Positions 1 through 10,005 of a DNA stretch of 23,991 nucleotides are shown here, one piece after another. The notes under the pieces were generated by a model. It did no database searches and was not told the DNA's origin. It worked only from the letters and a program-made list of their open reading frames with translations. Where the stretch lies: positions 744,111-768,101 of the forward strand of contig JAHNZQ020003149.1 in NCBI GenBank assembly GCA_019155205.2, in the 5' to 3' direction. Position 1 is the first letter of the stretch; every line of letters starts with the position of its first letter. A program made the position numbers and the translations under genes. Source of the stretch: Gracilaria vermiculophylla (Eukaryota > Rhodophyta > Florideophyceae > Gracilariales > Gracilariaceae).

Positions 1-546
1 ATGGGACTAGTCTTTTACCAAGACTTGTATAGAGTTTAATTATCTTCAAGCAAATCACGAAGTAGTGAAATGAGCTGCTAAAAATTAGGTATCGCAGGTC
101 TCATCCAATTTGCACCGTGTACTAGCTCTATTAGTGCACCTACAGTTGTTGGTGCAGACATGTTCGTAATGTTGGATAAGTGCCTGTGCTGTCACTGACA
201 ACTAAATGTTCCCGGGACCATGGGCTGCGTTGAATGTTGACTCTGTCTGGTACACGTGTGCAGGTGTGTTACTCTGCACGTTGTTCACTACCGTATGGTT
301 TCCAGGTGTACACATTGCAAACTCAACTTAATGTACACCGGATATGGTTTAGTGTAATGTGCCTCGTCATGGTAACTATACACACACATTGCTGTATGGA
401 CACGAGTGGTGGCCGAATACAGAGATTGTAAGGTGGTTGCGTGAATTTGTGCATTGTCATGGTCTTGTGAGTGTACGGAACTGTCATGCCTTGTTGTGCC
501 TTGCTGTTGTAAGCATTATTGAATTGTGGCTAGTACATTTATGTCA
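1..546. other. Stretch without a gene, TG-rich
   Basis: I see no credible coding region here. The two short frames of about 65 codons overlap each other and have no recognisable motif. The DNA is rich in TG/CA steps and short A/T runs. It lies directly upstream of the possible Copia-type LTR end, so it could include LTR U3 sequence, but I cannot find a convincing LTR start in it. Confidence 0.5.
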
Positions 547-745
547 TGTTACAATATGATTGGTAGTATTGAGTGTCTGGGTTTTGTAGTGTAATTTCTG
601 ATGCAACCTAGTCGGTGCGACTGAACCACTATATAAGTCGTGGTCGAGGCACCTCCAAGTAAATCCAAGCCAGAGCTGGCGAACATTCTTAATATCCCTC
701 CAACCTTATCTTGCCCCTCTGACCTCCAATAGGTTATGGGCCCAG
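547..745 (+). mobile_element. Possible 3' part of a Copia-type LTR plus primer-binding site
   Basis: GGTTATGGGCCCAG at 732-745 matches what I recall of the primer-binding site after the 5' LTR of Drosophila copia, which is complementary to an internal part of initiator tRNA-Met. A TATA box (TATATAA, 630-636) lies about 100 bases upstream, as expected for LTR promoter and leader. Possible LTR starts are TGTTACAATA (547) or TATTGAG (567). The second is nearly the inverse of the end CTCCAATA (724-731) and would give an LTR of about 165 bp. No Copia gag or pol follows, so this would be a truncated remnant. The match is one 14-base motif and could be chance. Confidence 0.35.
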
Positions 746-1840
746 CCCCGCTGACTTATGCCGCTATCCCTTGTGTATCGCCGCTCTCCCTCACCGCCGT
801 TCACCCGCGTTGCTTCTTCGTTCTCTCCGTCGTTTCGTTGCGTCGGGTATGTTGAACGTATCGTTTGTTGGTCTTGTAATTTTTCTTTCGGTCTCGCGTT
901 CCTCCCTGAGAGCGTTCTGTTGGTAGTGGTTCGACGTTGTTTCTGCCGTGTAACCGTGTTCGGGTTATCTTTGTCGCCCGTGTTTGTCGATCGCTACTCC
1001 TTTTGTTTGGTCTCCCTCTGTTCTTTTTGTTGGGATCCCCGCGTCGTGTTTGCGGGCTCGGATCTGAGAGGTTGAGGACCGTATTTTTGTTGAAGTCTGG
1101 GCACTATCGTGTTGTGTCTCAGCAGTTTCTGTGAAATCTGGGATTTGTGATTTCCAGTTTGTGTGTTTTGTGTCATCATTTGGCGGCCAGTGCGACGAGC
1201 GGTTGATCCGTAGTACTTTGGGTGATTTCTGATACTGCGGGGACGTTAGCCTGGCGACTTGATCCAAAGCAGGTGTTTCTGTCAAGCGGGCTCCCCACCG
1301 GTTCTACTGTTGTAGGGCGGATAACGATGTTGGTCGGAAGGACTGGCGAGTACCGCGGAATCACCTGTGGACGGGGTTTCGTGGCGTACTGCACTTCGTT
1401 GGTGTTGATCTGTGTGAGAACCTGACTTTGGATCGGGTGCTTGGACTGTTGCGAACGATACCCATAACGAGCTTTTGATCCGGGGACCTAGATCTTCCGG
1501 GGAGGCGACGTGGCACAAGCTTACCTACGGTGAAGCCGCGAGTCACCTTTATTGGTGCTCGTCTGCAGCGTACCTTGGGGTCAAAGAAACTTCAGTTTGA
1601 GGTTGCGCAAGTTCTTGCAAGAGACCAGAGAGGGCTAACTTGGTGAAGACATATCTTTGGTCATAAACCATCCTCTGGAATTCTTGTAAAGAGCAACGCC
1701 CCTTCTCCTTGAGCGTAGGAGGAGGCAGACAGAAGAAAGCGCTTTCTACCCGGAAGAGCTGCGGGGGTCAGAGGTCCGACCTCTAGGGTGCGCGAATTGC
1801 TGCTGGCGATCCTGGCTGTGCCATCCGTCTATTGGTCTTA
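746..1840. other. Stretch without a recognisable gene
   Basis: Several overlapping frames of 60-106 codons exist on both strands, none with a recognisable domain. The longest, on the minus strand (1285-965), is Thr/Gln/Ser-rich and starts and ends in unremarkable sequence. Codon-like periodicity is not evident to the eye. I see nothing I can support as a gene. Confidence 0.45.
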
Positions 1841-1945
1841 TTTGTTGTTGTTTGTTGTTTGTTGTTTGTTGTTTGTTGTTTGTTGTTTGTTGTTTGTTGT
1901 TTGTTGTTTGTTGTTTGTTGTTTGTTGTTTGTTGTTTGTTGTTTG
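1841..1945 (+). repeat. Minisatellite of the 7-mer TTTGTTG
   Basis: From 1851 to 1941 there are 13 uninterrupted perfect copies of TTTGTTG. One further copy lies at 1841-1847, separated by TTG, and a decayed partial copy follows at 1942. The plus strand has no C or A inside the array. The unit is 7 bases, so all three frames are open on either strand and encode runs such as QQTTNNK; these frames are by-products of the repeat and not genes. Confidence 0.97.
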
Positions 1946-2309
1946 GTGGTGTGCGCGGTTCCGCGGATATCGGGTCGTCGACAACGAGAGTTCCTGGGGT
2001 GTTGACTCGTGGTGGCGGCGGTGGCGGCGGTGATGATGGCGGTTCCGTGGATAGATCCGTGTTCGTGTAGAACGACGGCGAGGTTGGCGGTGCCTGAGAA
2101 CAGGGTACTGGGCTCACTGGAAATATGCGCAAGGTGGCAGAAATCAACAGTCAGTAAAGAGCTGGATTTCTGTGGCTCATCCAAACCTAGGGAATTTTGT
2201 GTAGCAAAATCCACTAGGGCTGGTTAGTCACCAGTTTGAAGTGAGTGCAATACTTACTTGCAATGCTACCAATGTTAGAACACTGGGTGAATGGTTGAGA
2301 ACGTAAACG
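1946..2309. repeat. GGTGGCGGC short tandem repeat in otherwise empty DNA
   Basis: GGTGGCGGC occurs twice in tandem at 2011-2028 and grades into GGTGATGATGG up to 2039. The rest of the interval has no supported gene. A short near-palindrome, CTGGTTAGTCACCAG, lies at about 2220-2234. Nothing else stands out. Confidence 0.6.
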
Positions 2310-2692
2310 ATGGTGACCAGCCGAGAAGAAGTCGGTGAGTCGACCAGGGTTTATATAGAGAATCAGACCTTCGAAAACGAGGCCATAATAAATGATTTCT
2401 ACGGTACCCCTTTAGATGCACTAGCTATGAAACATCTGATTGCCAGCTATGCAAAATCGAAACGAAAGTCCTTCATGGGAAGGTTGTCCTTCGCAAGATG
2501 CTTCAAGAACATTCCGTCGTGGACACGATTGAGATGCTTACACTGGCTGCAAGAGTGCCAATAGGTTCCTGTAATGCTTATGACTTCAAACAAAGCCTGA
2601 TGACATGGATTGTCAAACGTGGCTGTAAAGCCTGTTTAGGGCAAAGAACACATCGCATCAAACTGAAATTTCACAAGGAATGCATCTAGGCT
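2310..2692 (+). pseudogene. Unidentified short coding remnant with one frameshift
   Basis: An ATG at 2310 opens a frame of 84 codons. Near 2480 the better-looking frame shifts, and a second frame runs on to a stop at about 2690. Together they would give roughly 125 residues. The first part is acidic with a hydrophobic patch (DALAMKHLIASY). The second has a regular helical look (VVDTIEMLTLAARVP) and ends basic, with three Cys. I do not recognise a family. The 3' flank is AT-rich, with AATAAA-like runs around 2735-2750, which would suit a 3' end. It could be a fragment of a transposon protein, a broken host gene, or chance. Confidence 0.3.
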
Positions 2693-2810
2693 ATGTAAAC
2701 CATATAATATCAAGTCTATTACTCATGATTTATATAATAAAAGCATAAAACAATGTAAATCCTGACACTACTGGAAGGAACTACGGAAACGGGATAGCCT
2801 GACCACCAGG

Positions 2811-4291
2811 ACTGTCCGGCCCCGCCGACCCCACGGCCAACGTGCTATGATGGGATTGACCTCTTGAGAGCTCTTGAGGAACTGGAATTGCCTCATGCGC
2901 CCGCCTCGCATCGGGAGCGTTTCCGCGCAATGTTGTGGGAATGTACCTCGATGTGGGATGACTCGCTGAGCTAGATTAGCTGCGCCGAATACCGGATAGA
3001 TTTGTTACCGAACACTCAGCCAACCGTGCAGCCCCCACACAGGGTTCGCACAAAGGCTCGGGAAGAAAAAGAATTTGAAGTAGAGCGCATGCTCCGTGCC
3101 GGAGTCATAGAGACAGCAAAATCTCCGTGGGTATCCCCCATTGTCTTTCTGCTTAAATCAAATGGATCACGGTGGTTCTGCGTACATTACCGCAAGCTCA
3201 ACGCCGCGAGTGTCCGAGATTCCTACCCGATCCCTCGGATGGACGAGTGCATAGACTCCCCCGGTGATGCTCCAGTGTTCCCGGCTGTTGACGGAATTTG
3301 GGGTCACCGGCAGGTCCCGGTCAGTGAGAAAGACCGTGAAGAAACTGCGTTTTTGTTCCACTCCGGGTCTTACCGCCTCAAGCGGATGCTTTTTGTTCTG
3401 ACCAATGCTCCTGCAACGTTTCAGAGGGCTATCGCTTTACTCATAAACAGATGCAAATGGCGGACTTGCCTTGTGTAGCTGGACGAAATAATCATCTTTT
3501 CCAGCAACTTGGGTAATCATCTCACCCACGTGCCGGACATGATAACGGTACTGCGTGACGCAGGTATCGCCCTGAATTTCAGGAAGTGTGAGTTCTTCAC
3601 AGACACCGTGAAGTCTCTAGGTCACGTCATCTGTCCCAGATGGCTTGTGATCGAAAGCGTTTGAGTCACGTCCGTCACTTAGGCTTCAGAACCCTGGCCA
3701 CAAACGGAATTGAGATCCTTCTTTGGAATAGTTAACGTCTATAGACGGTCCATACCGATTGTTTTGGATACCATCGCGGCTGCTTTTCTGCCCACGATCA
3801 AGACAGCGATAACAGCTCCAATCTTGTCACTTCCTAATTTGGGCCTCCTCTACTGCGTTGAAACCGATTCCAGCGACCACCAAGTGGGTGGAGCACTATT
3901 TCAAACAAGCCCCGAAGAGAAGCGCAAACCAAGCGAATACTTGTCTTGGACTCTCAACGTTTACGAGAGGAACTATTCCGTCTCAGAAAGAGAGTGCCGT
4001 GCCGGGGTGTGCGCGCTCTCCACACCCCGTCTCTATTTTACTGGGATGAAATTCATCGTATTCACGGACCATTTCTCTTCGTGGTGCCTGATGAACATCG
4101 GCGATCCATTAGGCGACTTAATGCGGTGGAGGCTCCACCTACCAGAATTCACGTTCGAAGTGGTTTTCATGAAGGGTGCACAAAACGTGCAAATGGATGC
4201 CCTATCGCGTTCGCTCACAAATGGAGAAGCCGTCGGCGATGCCGAAGAGGGCGAGATCTTCAGCTTCGCTGCCGAAGGAATTACCCCATGA
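2811..4291 (+). pseudogene. pol: Gypsy reverse transcriptase and RNase H, broken
   Basis: One frame carries the spacer before RT (RERFRAMLWECTSMWDD), the RT fingers (ERMLRAGVIETAKSPW), the FCVxYRKLN block (Asp replaced by His), and the palm (PRMDECIDS, then an Asp in PAVDG). In-frame stops lie at 2972, 3476, 3662 and 3680. The stop at 3476 replaces the Tyr of the YxDD catalytic box, and the second Asp of that box is Glu (LDEI), so RT is dead twice over. RNase H (about 3710-4225) looks better kept: its four acidic positions are all present (ETDSSD, SERECR, FTDHF, QMDALSRS). Several stops come from transversions (Glu GAG to TAG, Tyr to TAG), so this is ordinary decay. Confidence 0.92.
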
Positions 4292-5072
4292 GCTCTGCAC
4301 TGGGCCCTAGATGGGGTGAGCCCCGGCGAAATCCACGAGCTCCTTGCCTCCGACGCCGTCGAGCACGCCCTGTAGAAAAACTTCACGCCGATCAGTACGG
4401 AGGATATGGTTCGAGAACAGTTGCGAAAGCCCTTCTGTGCGGGACTATTAGCCGGTATGAACGGTGGTGAAGACCCCCCTTTTAAGGTGATCAAAATGGG
4501 GTATCTGGTCCCTGAAGTGGAGCGTCAACAACAGCTTATGGTTCCCCACTCCCTCCAGCCCACGATCCCTCAACTGTCGTATTACCCGAAGCTTAGAAGA
4601 CACCTGGGTAGAGGGAAGCATTACCTAACCCTTTGCAGTGCTTTAATTGGCCCGCGATGGTAGTTGACTGATACGCCACAGTGGGGTTCTGCACACAATA
4701 TGTAGAGAACCAGGTCAAACTCCGGAAGCATACCCACAAGGTGAAGCTTTTCTGTTCCAGGGCTCCATTCGAGTTTGTAGCCATCGACATTCTGAACTCG
4801 CTATTGAAGACATAGAAAGAGAACAGCTTCCTTCTCGTAATCACCGACCGCTTCTCGAAGTTTGTTCCGACAGTTCCCTTACAGAGGATCTTCGCTTTCG
4901 CGGTTGCACTAGCCTTTGCTACGCACTGGGTTTTTGTTTATTGGCCTCCTGTCAAGTTACTATCCGACAATAGCCAGCAATTCGCGTCGCGATTCTTTCA
5001 AATGGTCTGCCGCACACTGGATCTCAGGAATCTCTTCACCACGAGCAACCACCCGCAAAGTGACGGGTAGGT
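4292..5072 (+). pseudogene. pol: Gypsy integrase, zinc-binding and catalytic core, broken
   Basis: After the RNase H stop the frame continues through a degenerate linker to the integrase H2C2 zinc finger (about 4565-4700). One His is kept (RRHLG), the other is Tyr. The frame shifts near 4645 and continues with NWPAMVVD and FCTQY, where the second Cys has become Tyr. The core follows with Asp in FVAIDILN and Asp in LLSDNSQQF, plus the ITDRFSKFV block typical of gypsy integrases. The third catalytic residue, Glu, is found only after a second frameshift near 5072 (ERFNRIL). In-frame stops lie in the core, including one about 4813. Confidence 0.88.
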
Positions 5073-6350
5073 GAACGTTTCAACCGCATATTACTCGTGT
5101 CGCTGCGCAACTATGGTGCTAATCACCGCACCTCATGGGATCTCTTGAAGGATGCAGTGACACATGCATATAATACGCCGGTACACCGCACTACCAGTCT
5201 TACACTAGTCGCCCTGGTCTTGTCGCAGACGCGTCCACCATTGGCCTTGAACCAATGTGCAAGAGAGGACACATTCCCGTCAGTCGGCGAATACCGCTTG
5301 TCGTGGAAAGATTGGCCTGCCAAACTGGTGCCACTCGCCAGGAAGACGACGGAGTGCGCTCAAGTCGCATATATGCGGAACCTCAATGACCTACTGCGCA
5401 GTCACCCGCAAGAGCACGTTATCCACGGCACCTTCGTGTTCGTCCGCAAAAAGTTCTTCAACACCGCAAAGAATGGCAATCGCGATAAGCTCTCGCCTGT
5501 GGTGGATAGCCCCTTCCATGTTGTGTCCGCCGACAGCTAGACCGTGGTATTCGCCGTTGGCGAGAAACAGGAGCGCCTGTCACGCGACCGCGTCATACAA
5601 GCGCCTCTTTTCTCACATGAGGTCTCACCGGCCGACGATGTTTCTGTCGCGGTATCTCGCCTTTCTAACACCACGGTCTCCCGACCTCTAATGCTTCGAA
5701 ACCGCACCCGGGAACTTTTAGATCTTCCGACGATGGCAGGCGTCTTTGCCCCGCCGTCCGGCCATCACACGCTGCTCCGCCTTCCTTTCGGTGGCATGTA
5801 TCCTCGACCAGTGGTAGGGGCACGCTCACAGGTGGCAGCTTTGGCTGAATGGGGGAAAGCCGGCCGCCAGATAGCGGATTGGAGTTCCTTGCCGTGACGA
5901 CAGCACACCATCGTTATGCCACTCCCCTCTCACAGGAACAGCACCGGAAGCCCGGAAGAGGAAACGCCTAGTGCCACAATCACGGACGACCGCACGGACG
6001 GACCTGTGGATTCAGATGCAGCACCATAGAGGATGCCTATGCACACCCCTACGGTGGATCGCTAACGAGCCCGTCTCACGGATCCAGTTCAGGCACAGCC
6101 AATGGGCGCTCTCGTTGACGCCATGGCACCTCCAGTTGAGCAGTTGCAACTCGCATCGCGGATCTTTCCATTCCAAAAACGAGCCAAACGCGAGCCCTGA
6201 ATCTCCCCAGAAACCCTGGTGACTTGTCCGGAATATCGGAAAGACAAGGAGACGCAGCGAACGTTTTCTTCGAAAACCCTGCGGAGGGATATGTGGCCTC
6301 ACGAAGGGAATCAGAACGCCCCAACAGTGACACTAACGCCGCAGGGCCGG
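5073..6350 (+). pseudogene. pol: Gypsy integrase C-terminal region and linker, broken
   Basis: The frame resumes at the catalytic Glu (ERFNRIL) and covers the end of the core (HAYNTPVHRTTSLTL) and the DNA-binding tail. A degenerate GPF/Y-type module is visible: VDSPFHVVSADS, a stop at 5538, then TVVFAVGEKQERLSRDRV. A hydrophilic linker follows (about 5900-6220; SPEEETPSATITDDRTDG) with stops at about 6027, 6063 and 6198, leading in the same frame to the chromodomain. The continuity of one frame across 1.4 kb is the main support that this whole stretch was one polyprotein. Confidence 0.8.
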
Positions 6351-6518
6351 AAAGTGTACATCCAAGAGAACGTCCTTGATTGCATAGTCGGACACAAAGT
6401 GCACCCTCAAGGAAGCGTCTGGTACGGAGTGCGTTAGTATAAATATGACTCGAATTAGGATATGCTAGAGCCCATCGAGCATCTATTGCACTCGGCGGTT
6501 TTACCGTATCACCGCAAG
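6351..6518 (+). pseudogene. Chromodomain at the integrase C-terminus, two stops
   Basis: The frame reads VYIQENVLDCIV, then VWYGVR-stop-YKYDSN-stop-DMLEPIEHL. This matches the chromodomain pattern: an aromatic start, an I/VLD strand, a V/L-K-W-x-G-Y core, and E-P-x-x-x-L in the C-terminal helix. The stop at 6435 stands where the conserved Trp of the aromatic cage is expected, and the one at 6456 where an acidic residue is expected. In chromoviruses this domain is thought to steer integration to chromatin with particular histone marks. The region after it (to about 6760) has no further gene and no LTR that I can find. Confidence 0.78.
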
Positions 6519-6763
6519 GCGGGATCCGTTCTGCCAGAGACACTGAATCAGGCCCAGGTGGGATAAATACCAGCAAGAATGAAAGAAGCTCAACCCAACT
6601 TTCAATTGAGGACATCGAACATGGAAGAGGACCTCAGTCCCCTCGTCCCTTTTTCGTTCCTTTTATCCATCATGGGTTTTTCACACAAATCGCTGGCTTC
6701 ACCATATAATTCGAGCTGCCATGCGCACGGGTTTTCCGTCGATCGATGATTTCAAATTTACCG

Positions 6764-7500
6764 TCATAAGCCGGTGACCATCGCTGGAGGCGCGTTCGTG
6801 CGAGAGCAAAGAACAAGTAAAAGCAAAGAAGGCCGCAAGGATTTCAACTGGAAATCGCAAGTTGCAAGCATTTTCGCTGCTACTCTATCCGCGTAAGTTC
6901 TCATGACGCTGAAAAATGAAGCCTGCGTCTCCGAAGACCCAGTACTCCCGTTAAGGCGGTTTGTAAGGGCCTCCCGCATCGCAGCCATATTCACCGAAAT
7001 CTCGCAAGGGCGAAGCCCGGGCTCTCGTAGAAGCTGCGCGATGACATCCCTTCGAGGCTCCCAGTCCGCAGGATAAGCGGATGAACCGGAAACTCCCGTC
7101 GTGGAGAGTGGAGTCGCCTAAATCGCCGCATGCGGCGAAGCCAATGGAGTACGTTTCTCAGATTCATCCGCCAGAGTGGCAGCGGTCCCATCATGCAGGG
7201 TGGCATCCTCCATCCACGTGTACCTCTGCACGGCTGGTGCCACGTCTATCCCGTCATTGGCTCTGACGGACTCCAAAATACCATCTTTGACCGCCACAGC
7301 TGGTTCGTGATCCACCACGGGGTCACCTTCCGCATATGCGCGGTGATAACCGTGGGCTTCGAGATATCCAAATAGGTGGTCAGCCAAAATCCTCCGGAGT
7401 GCGTTGCTATAGGCATCCGTCTCCGCGCAACTGACCTCCGTGTACTCTCACGCGCCAAAGTACTCGAATTCGCCCACTTCCGTGGTAATGTGCCCCAGAG
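6764..7500 (-). pseudogene. Unidentified decayed coding region, minus strand
   Basis: Reading leftward from about 7500, one minus frame stays open with few stops to 6764. It is Ala/Asp/Glu-rich and low in Cys and Trp, as real proteins are (ILADHLFGYLEAHGY, DPVVDHEPAVAVKDGI, EISVNMAAMREALTNRL). A TGA near 7448 sits where CGA (Arg) would keep the frame; another stop is near 7118. I recognise no domain. It may be a fragment of another transposon's gag or pol or a lost host gene. The complementary plus frame is codon-aligned with it and is probably only a shadow. Confidence 0.35.
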
Positions 7501-7652
7501 AGGGGCTGGATCCGCGATGGGCCTGGCTCCGCTTAGAGTTCCTGGCGCGACACTTCGTTCTAACGGGATCGGCCGATGCAATCGAGCAGCTCCAGCACTT
7601 CTTGCTGGTTGGTTTTACCCCGTAGAGGGATCTTCATGGCCAAGCTACGAAA

Positions 7653-7934
7653 TCATCTCCACAATCGCGGTGGGACACACCAAAAACGGTATTGGTCGTA
7701 CTCCTCGGCAAGGATAAAAACCGCAATGGTGACCGCCCACTCTGTGATGACGATGGACAAGTACCCAGAACAGAGCTGTCCTACCATGACGGAGCCCATA
7801 TACGTCTGGACTGAGGCAGGACCGACGAAACACCCCCAGCATGCCTCAAAAGGGCCATAACGTACTTCCTTCTTCCCATGAGGCGTACCGACTGTGAGCT
7901 GGCGCATATGTTTTGGGGCGGTTGTATGCCCCAA
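7653..7934 (-). pseudogene. Unidentified decayed coding region, minus strand
   Basis: A 93-codon minus frame contains a hydrophobic, aromatic-rich segment (SGYLSIVITEWAVTIAVFIL followed by AEEYDQYRF). The pattern SGYL...AVT...AEEY is faintly like the RNase H block of Copia polyproteins (SGYxF...AVSW...EAEY), but too many positions differ to call it. It lies upstream, in minus-strand order, of the region at 7500-6764, in another frame, so the two could be parts of one frameshifted gene. Confidence 0.25.
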
Positions 7935-8080
7935 GATCTTCTCGATTTAGCCTCGTCTTCCTCTTTTAGGTGTATTTTTCTGGTGCTAGAGCACCTGGCC
8001 TTCCGACTTTTTAAGGATCCTTTTCGGAAAACGCCCCAGCGGTTGCGGCCGGACGTTCATACCAGTTTAAGACAACGCAC

Positions 8081-8923
8081 TCATACTTTTCCCTTCTTCT
8101 CTATCATTTTACTCCTTCTAATGTGAGCCGATATCCCGCTATCGTGCCCGTCTCCCCGCTTGCATTCTTTCGTCCGTTCTACTCGCGCATTTCTCGCCGG
8201 TGTTGTGACATTTCTTCTTTCTGCGAGGGGCATACAACGACGGGACTGTCCCCTGGTGGTATTCCGTCCGACTCCTCTGGTGGGAAGATACATTCAGTCT
8301 CCATCTTGCCAACTACGTACATCTTCGGAATGTTTTCTCCGGTCCCAGCCCCTACTTCTCCGTGCAAACCAGAGGTGTATCACCCCTCCACTGGTGCGCT
8401 GCTCCGCACAGGAAAGCATTTCGACCATCGTGCCACGTGGGTTTTTGTACCCTTCTATGACAGGCGCGTCACTCTTCCTTGCTCCGTGGACGATTTAAAT
8501 CACCATTTTGGATCGTACGTTCAGGCAATGTAATTTCGTGCCGTACCAGATGTCGCATGGAATGACCAGAAGCGGAACCGGGTGGATGCCTTTCGCGCCC
8601 ATTGACTCCAAACTGCTGTGTACGGCGACAATTTTCCAACCACGGTGAGACACTGCGACATTCTTTACCTCAGTTGTGGCGAAGAGCGCGAGATACAAAA
8701 TGAACTCCAATTATTCCAGCAAAGAGAAAGGTTACGTCAGAGAGCGAGGCGGCCCGAAAGCATCGCTGATGGACGCTCCACGCTTGTGGTGCTGCAGTTC
8801 GATCTCTGATACGACTGCCTCTTTTGTATCAATCGCAACCAATGGGGGACGCATCTTGCGGATGAGACCCGAATGCGGATCGCCTTCGGATCCTTTTATG
8901 GTTGGAACAACAGGGAGTTCCAT
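8081..8923 (-). pseudogene. Unidentified decayed coding region, minus strand
   Basis: One minus frame runs from 8923 to 8081 with a handful of stops (near 8732, 8711, 8495, 8294). The segments look protein-like: MRPPLVAIDTKEAVVSEIEL, then KNVAVSHRGWKIVAVHSS and GAKGIHPVPLLVIPCDIWYG, ending in a strongly basic tail (RRNVTTPARNARVERTKECK). The same frame is again open at 9490-9263, so the original gene may have been longer. No family recognised. The codon-aligned plus frame is also rather open (8123-8533), so strand choice rests on composition only. Confidence 0.3.
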
Positions 8924-9433
8924 GAAATGCGTTTCAGGCTACGTCCCTAGTAATACCTCAAGGTGAGGGACTCCTGGAGGGACCGTTTGCTCTCCCAGCA
9001 CCTCTGTATGGCGACTTCCATCGCGTTCGCGTATTATACCTCAGAGGTCCTGGATCCACATGACGCCTTAGAGCGTTTTGTCATGTTGATTGCCTCGACG
9101 TAACTCACGGTCTGCGCCCTAGCTTATCTCCAGGCAGCGGACGAGGGCGTCACTTCCTATTCTTGGTGCTGCAAAGGTCACCTCCACTGGGATTCTTCGT
9201 ATCAGCCAGCCACAGTACGTTTTCTTCTCCAGTCGGTGCCAAGTATCCGACTTTTCAGCTCCTTAGGAATTCAAAACTGGGTCAAGGACACCTCGTGGAC
9301 AAAATCCGAGGCGAATACGCTGCTGAACTACAATCTGCAGGTGGCGTGGAACGATACACCAGTTTTCCTTTGATGCGACTACGCAGAAGACAAGTTTCAT
9401 TTCATCATGAGGAGATTTACTGGCGACAATGAC
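8924..9433. other. Ambiguous region with open frames on both strands
   Basis: Three plus frames and one minus frame (9490-9263, with KLVFCVVASKENWCIVPRHL) are each open for 70-90 codons. One plus frame starts at an ATG at 9008 (MATSIAFAYYTSEVLDPHDA); another at about 9300-9500 has NDGRAYPAFLALPLLGSHRF. None matches a family I know. I cannot decide the strand. Confidence 0.3.
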
Positions 9434-10005
9434 GGACGTGCCTACCCGGCGTTTCTCGCCTTGCCACTTCTCGGGTCTCACAGGTTCCACCTCTACTTGT
9501 CTCCGATTATGATTTCATTGTGGAGAGTCTGGCGATTTGCACGTCTCATGCTTTACCGGTTCCATCGCAGGACGTGACTGCACTCCTTGAGGTCGTGACG
9601 CAGCCTTTAGCATCGATGCCGGATTCTCCGGCAATGGTGGCCGATATGACTCCTATGAAAGTGGACGAGATTACTTCCGTCCCAACTCTTTCGGCCCCGA
9701 TGGTGCAACCCTATCTGCGGAGCGTCACAGTGCCAGTTATTCAGCCTTGGCTGAGACGCGTCTCGGTTTCTGTGCCGCTGTGACCTCCGGTGTCGGCTGC
9801 TACATCCTTGGCCGTTACGATCTCCGCGGCAGTACCTTTAACCTGTACTCGGAAGCCCAATGTCCCAGCCGGTCCGCCGTTTGCGACTCCCTCTGAGGCT
9901 GTTGTTGTTCTGTCAACGAAGATTGCCGCTTCTGGTGCACCATGGGTTGGTTGTCTCCTGGGGCTCTCGGTACTGCATTGCAGAGATTTTTTCAGGCTTG
10001 TCTAG
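9434..10005 (+). pseudogene. Val/Pro/Ser/Thr-rich open frame, one stop
   Basis: Plus frame 1 is open from 9433 to 10005 apart from one TGA at 9781, about 190 codons. It is rich in Val, Pro, Ser, Thr and Ala with a loose recurring V-x-V-P pattern (RSVTVPVIQPWLRRVSVSVP, then ISAAVPLTCTRKPNVPAGPP). The antisense frames here are not open, which favours the plus strand. Such composition suits a linker of a polyprotein or a low-complexity cell-surface or mucin-like segment. No domain, no signal peptide and no clear start codon context were seen. It ends 145 bases before the left edge I assign to the minus-strand gypsy element. Confidence 0.3.

Larger units (their letters stand above)
2811..6620 (+). 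mobile_element. Decayed Ty3/gypsy chromovirus, pol part only
   Basis: The order RT, RNase H, integrase (zinc finger, core, GPF-like tail) and C-terminal chromodomain is that of a Ty3/gypsy chromovirus. The coding line uses frame 2 to about 4645, then a different frame to about 5072, then a third to the end, so there are two frameshifts plus about a dozen in-frame stops. No gag, protease, LTR or target duplication is visible. The left edge lies where the protease-RT spacer starts at about 2811 and the right edge is uncertain. Its sequence differs clearly from the minus-strand element at 10-19 kb, so it is another lineage of the same clade. It cannot move on its own. Confidence 0.9.

Noticed and set aside
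758..1285. Frames of 105-106 codons on both strands
   Set aside because: They overlap each other, show no domain and no convincing composition.
1841..1945. Interstitial telomere
   Set aside because: TTTGTTG is not a known telomere unit that I can name, and no other telomeric or subtelomeric sign is present.
1746..2214. Four long frames on both strands over the TTTGTTG array
   Set aside because: A stop-free 7-base repeat keeps all frames open; these are repeat by-products.
8123..8533. 136-codon plus-strand frame
   Set aside because: It is codon-aligned with a minus frame of more protein-like composition and has no recognisable motif; kept only as an alternative for strand choice.
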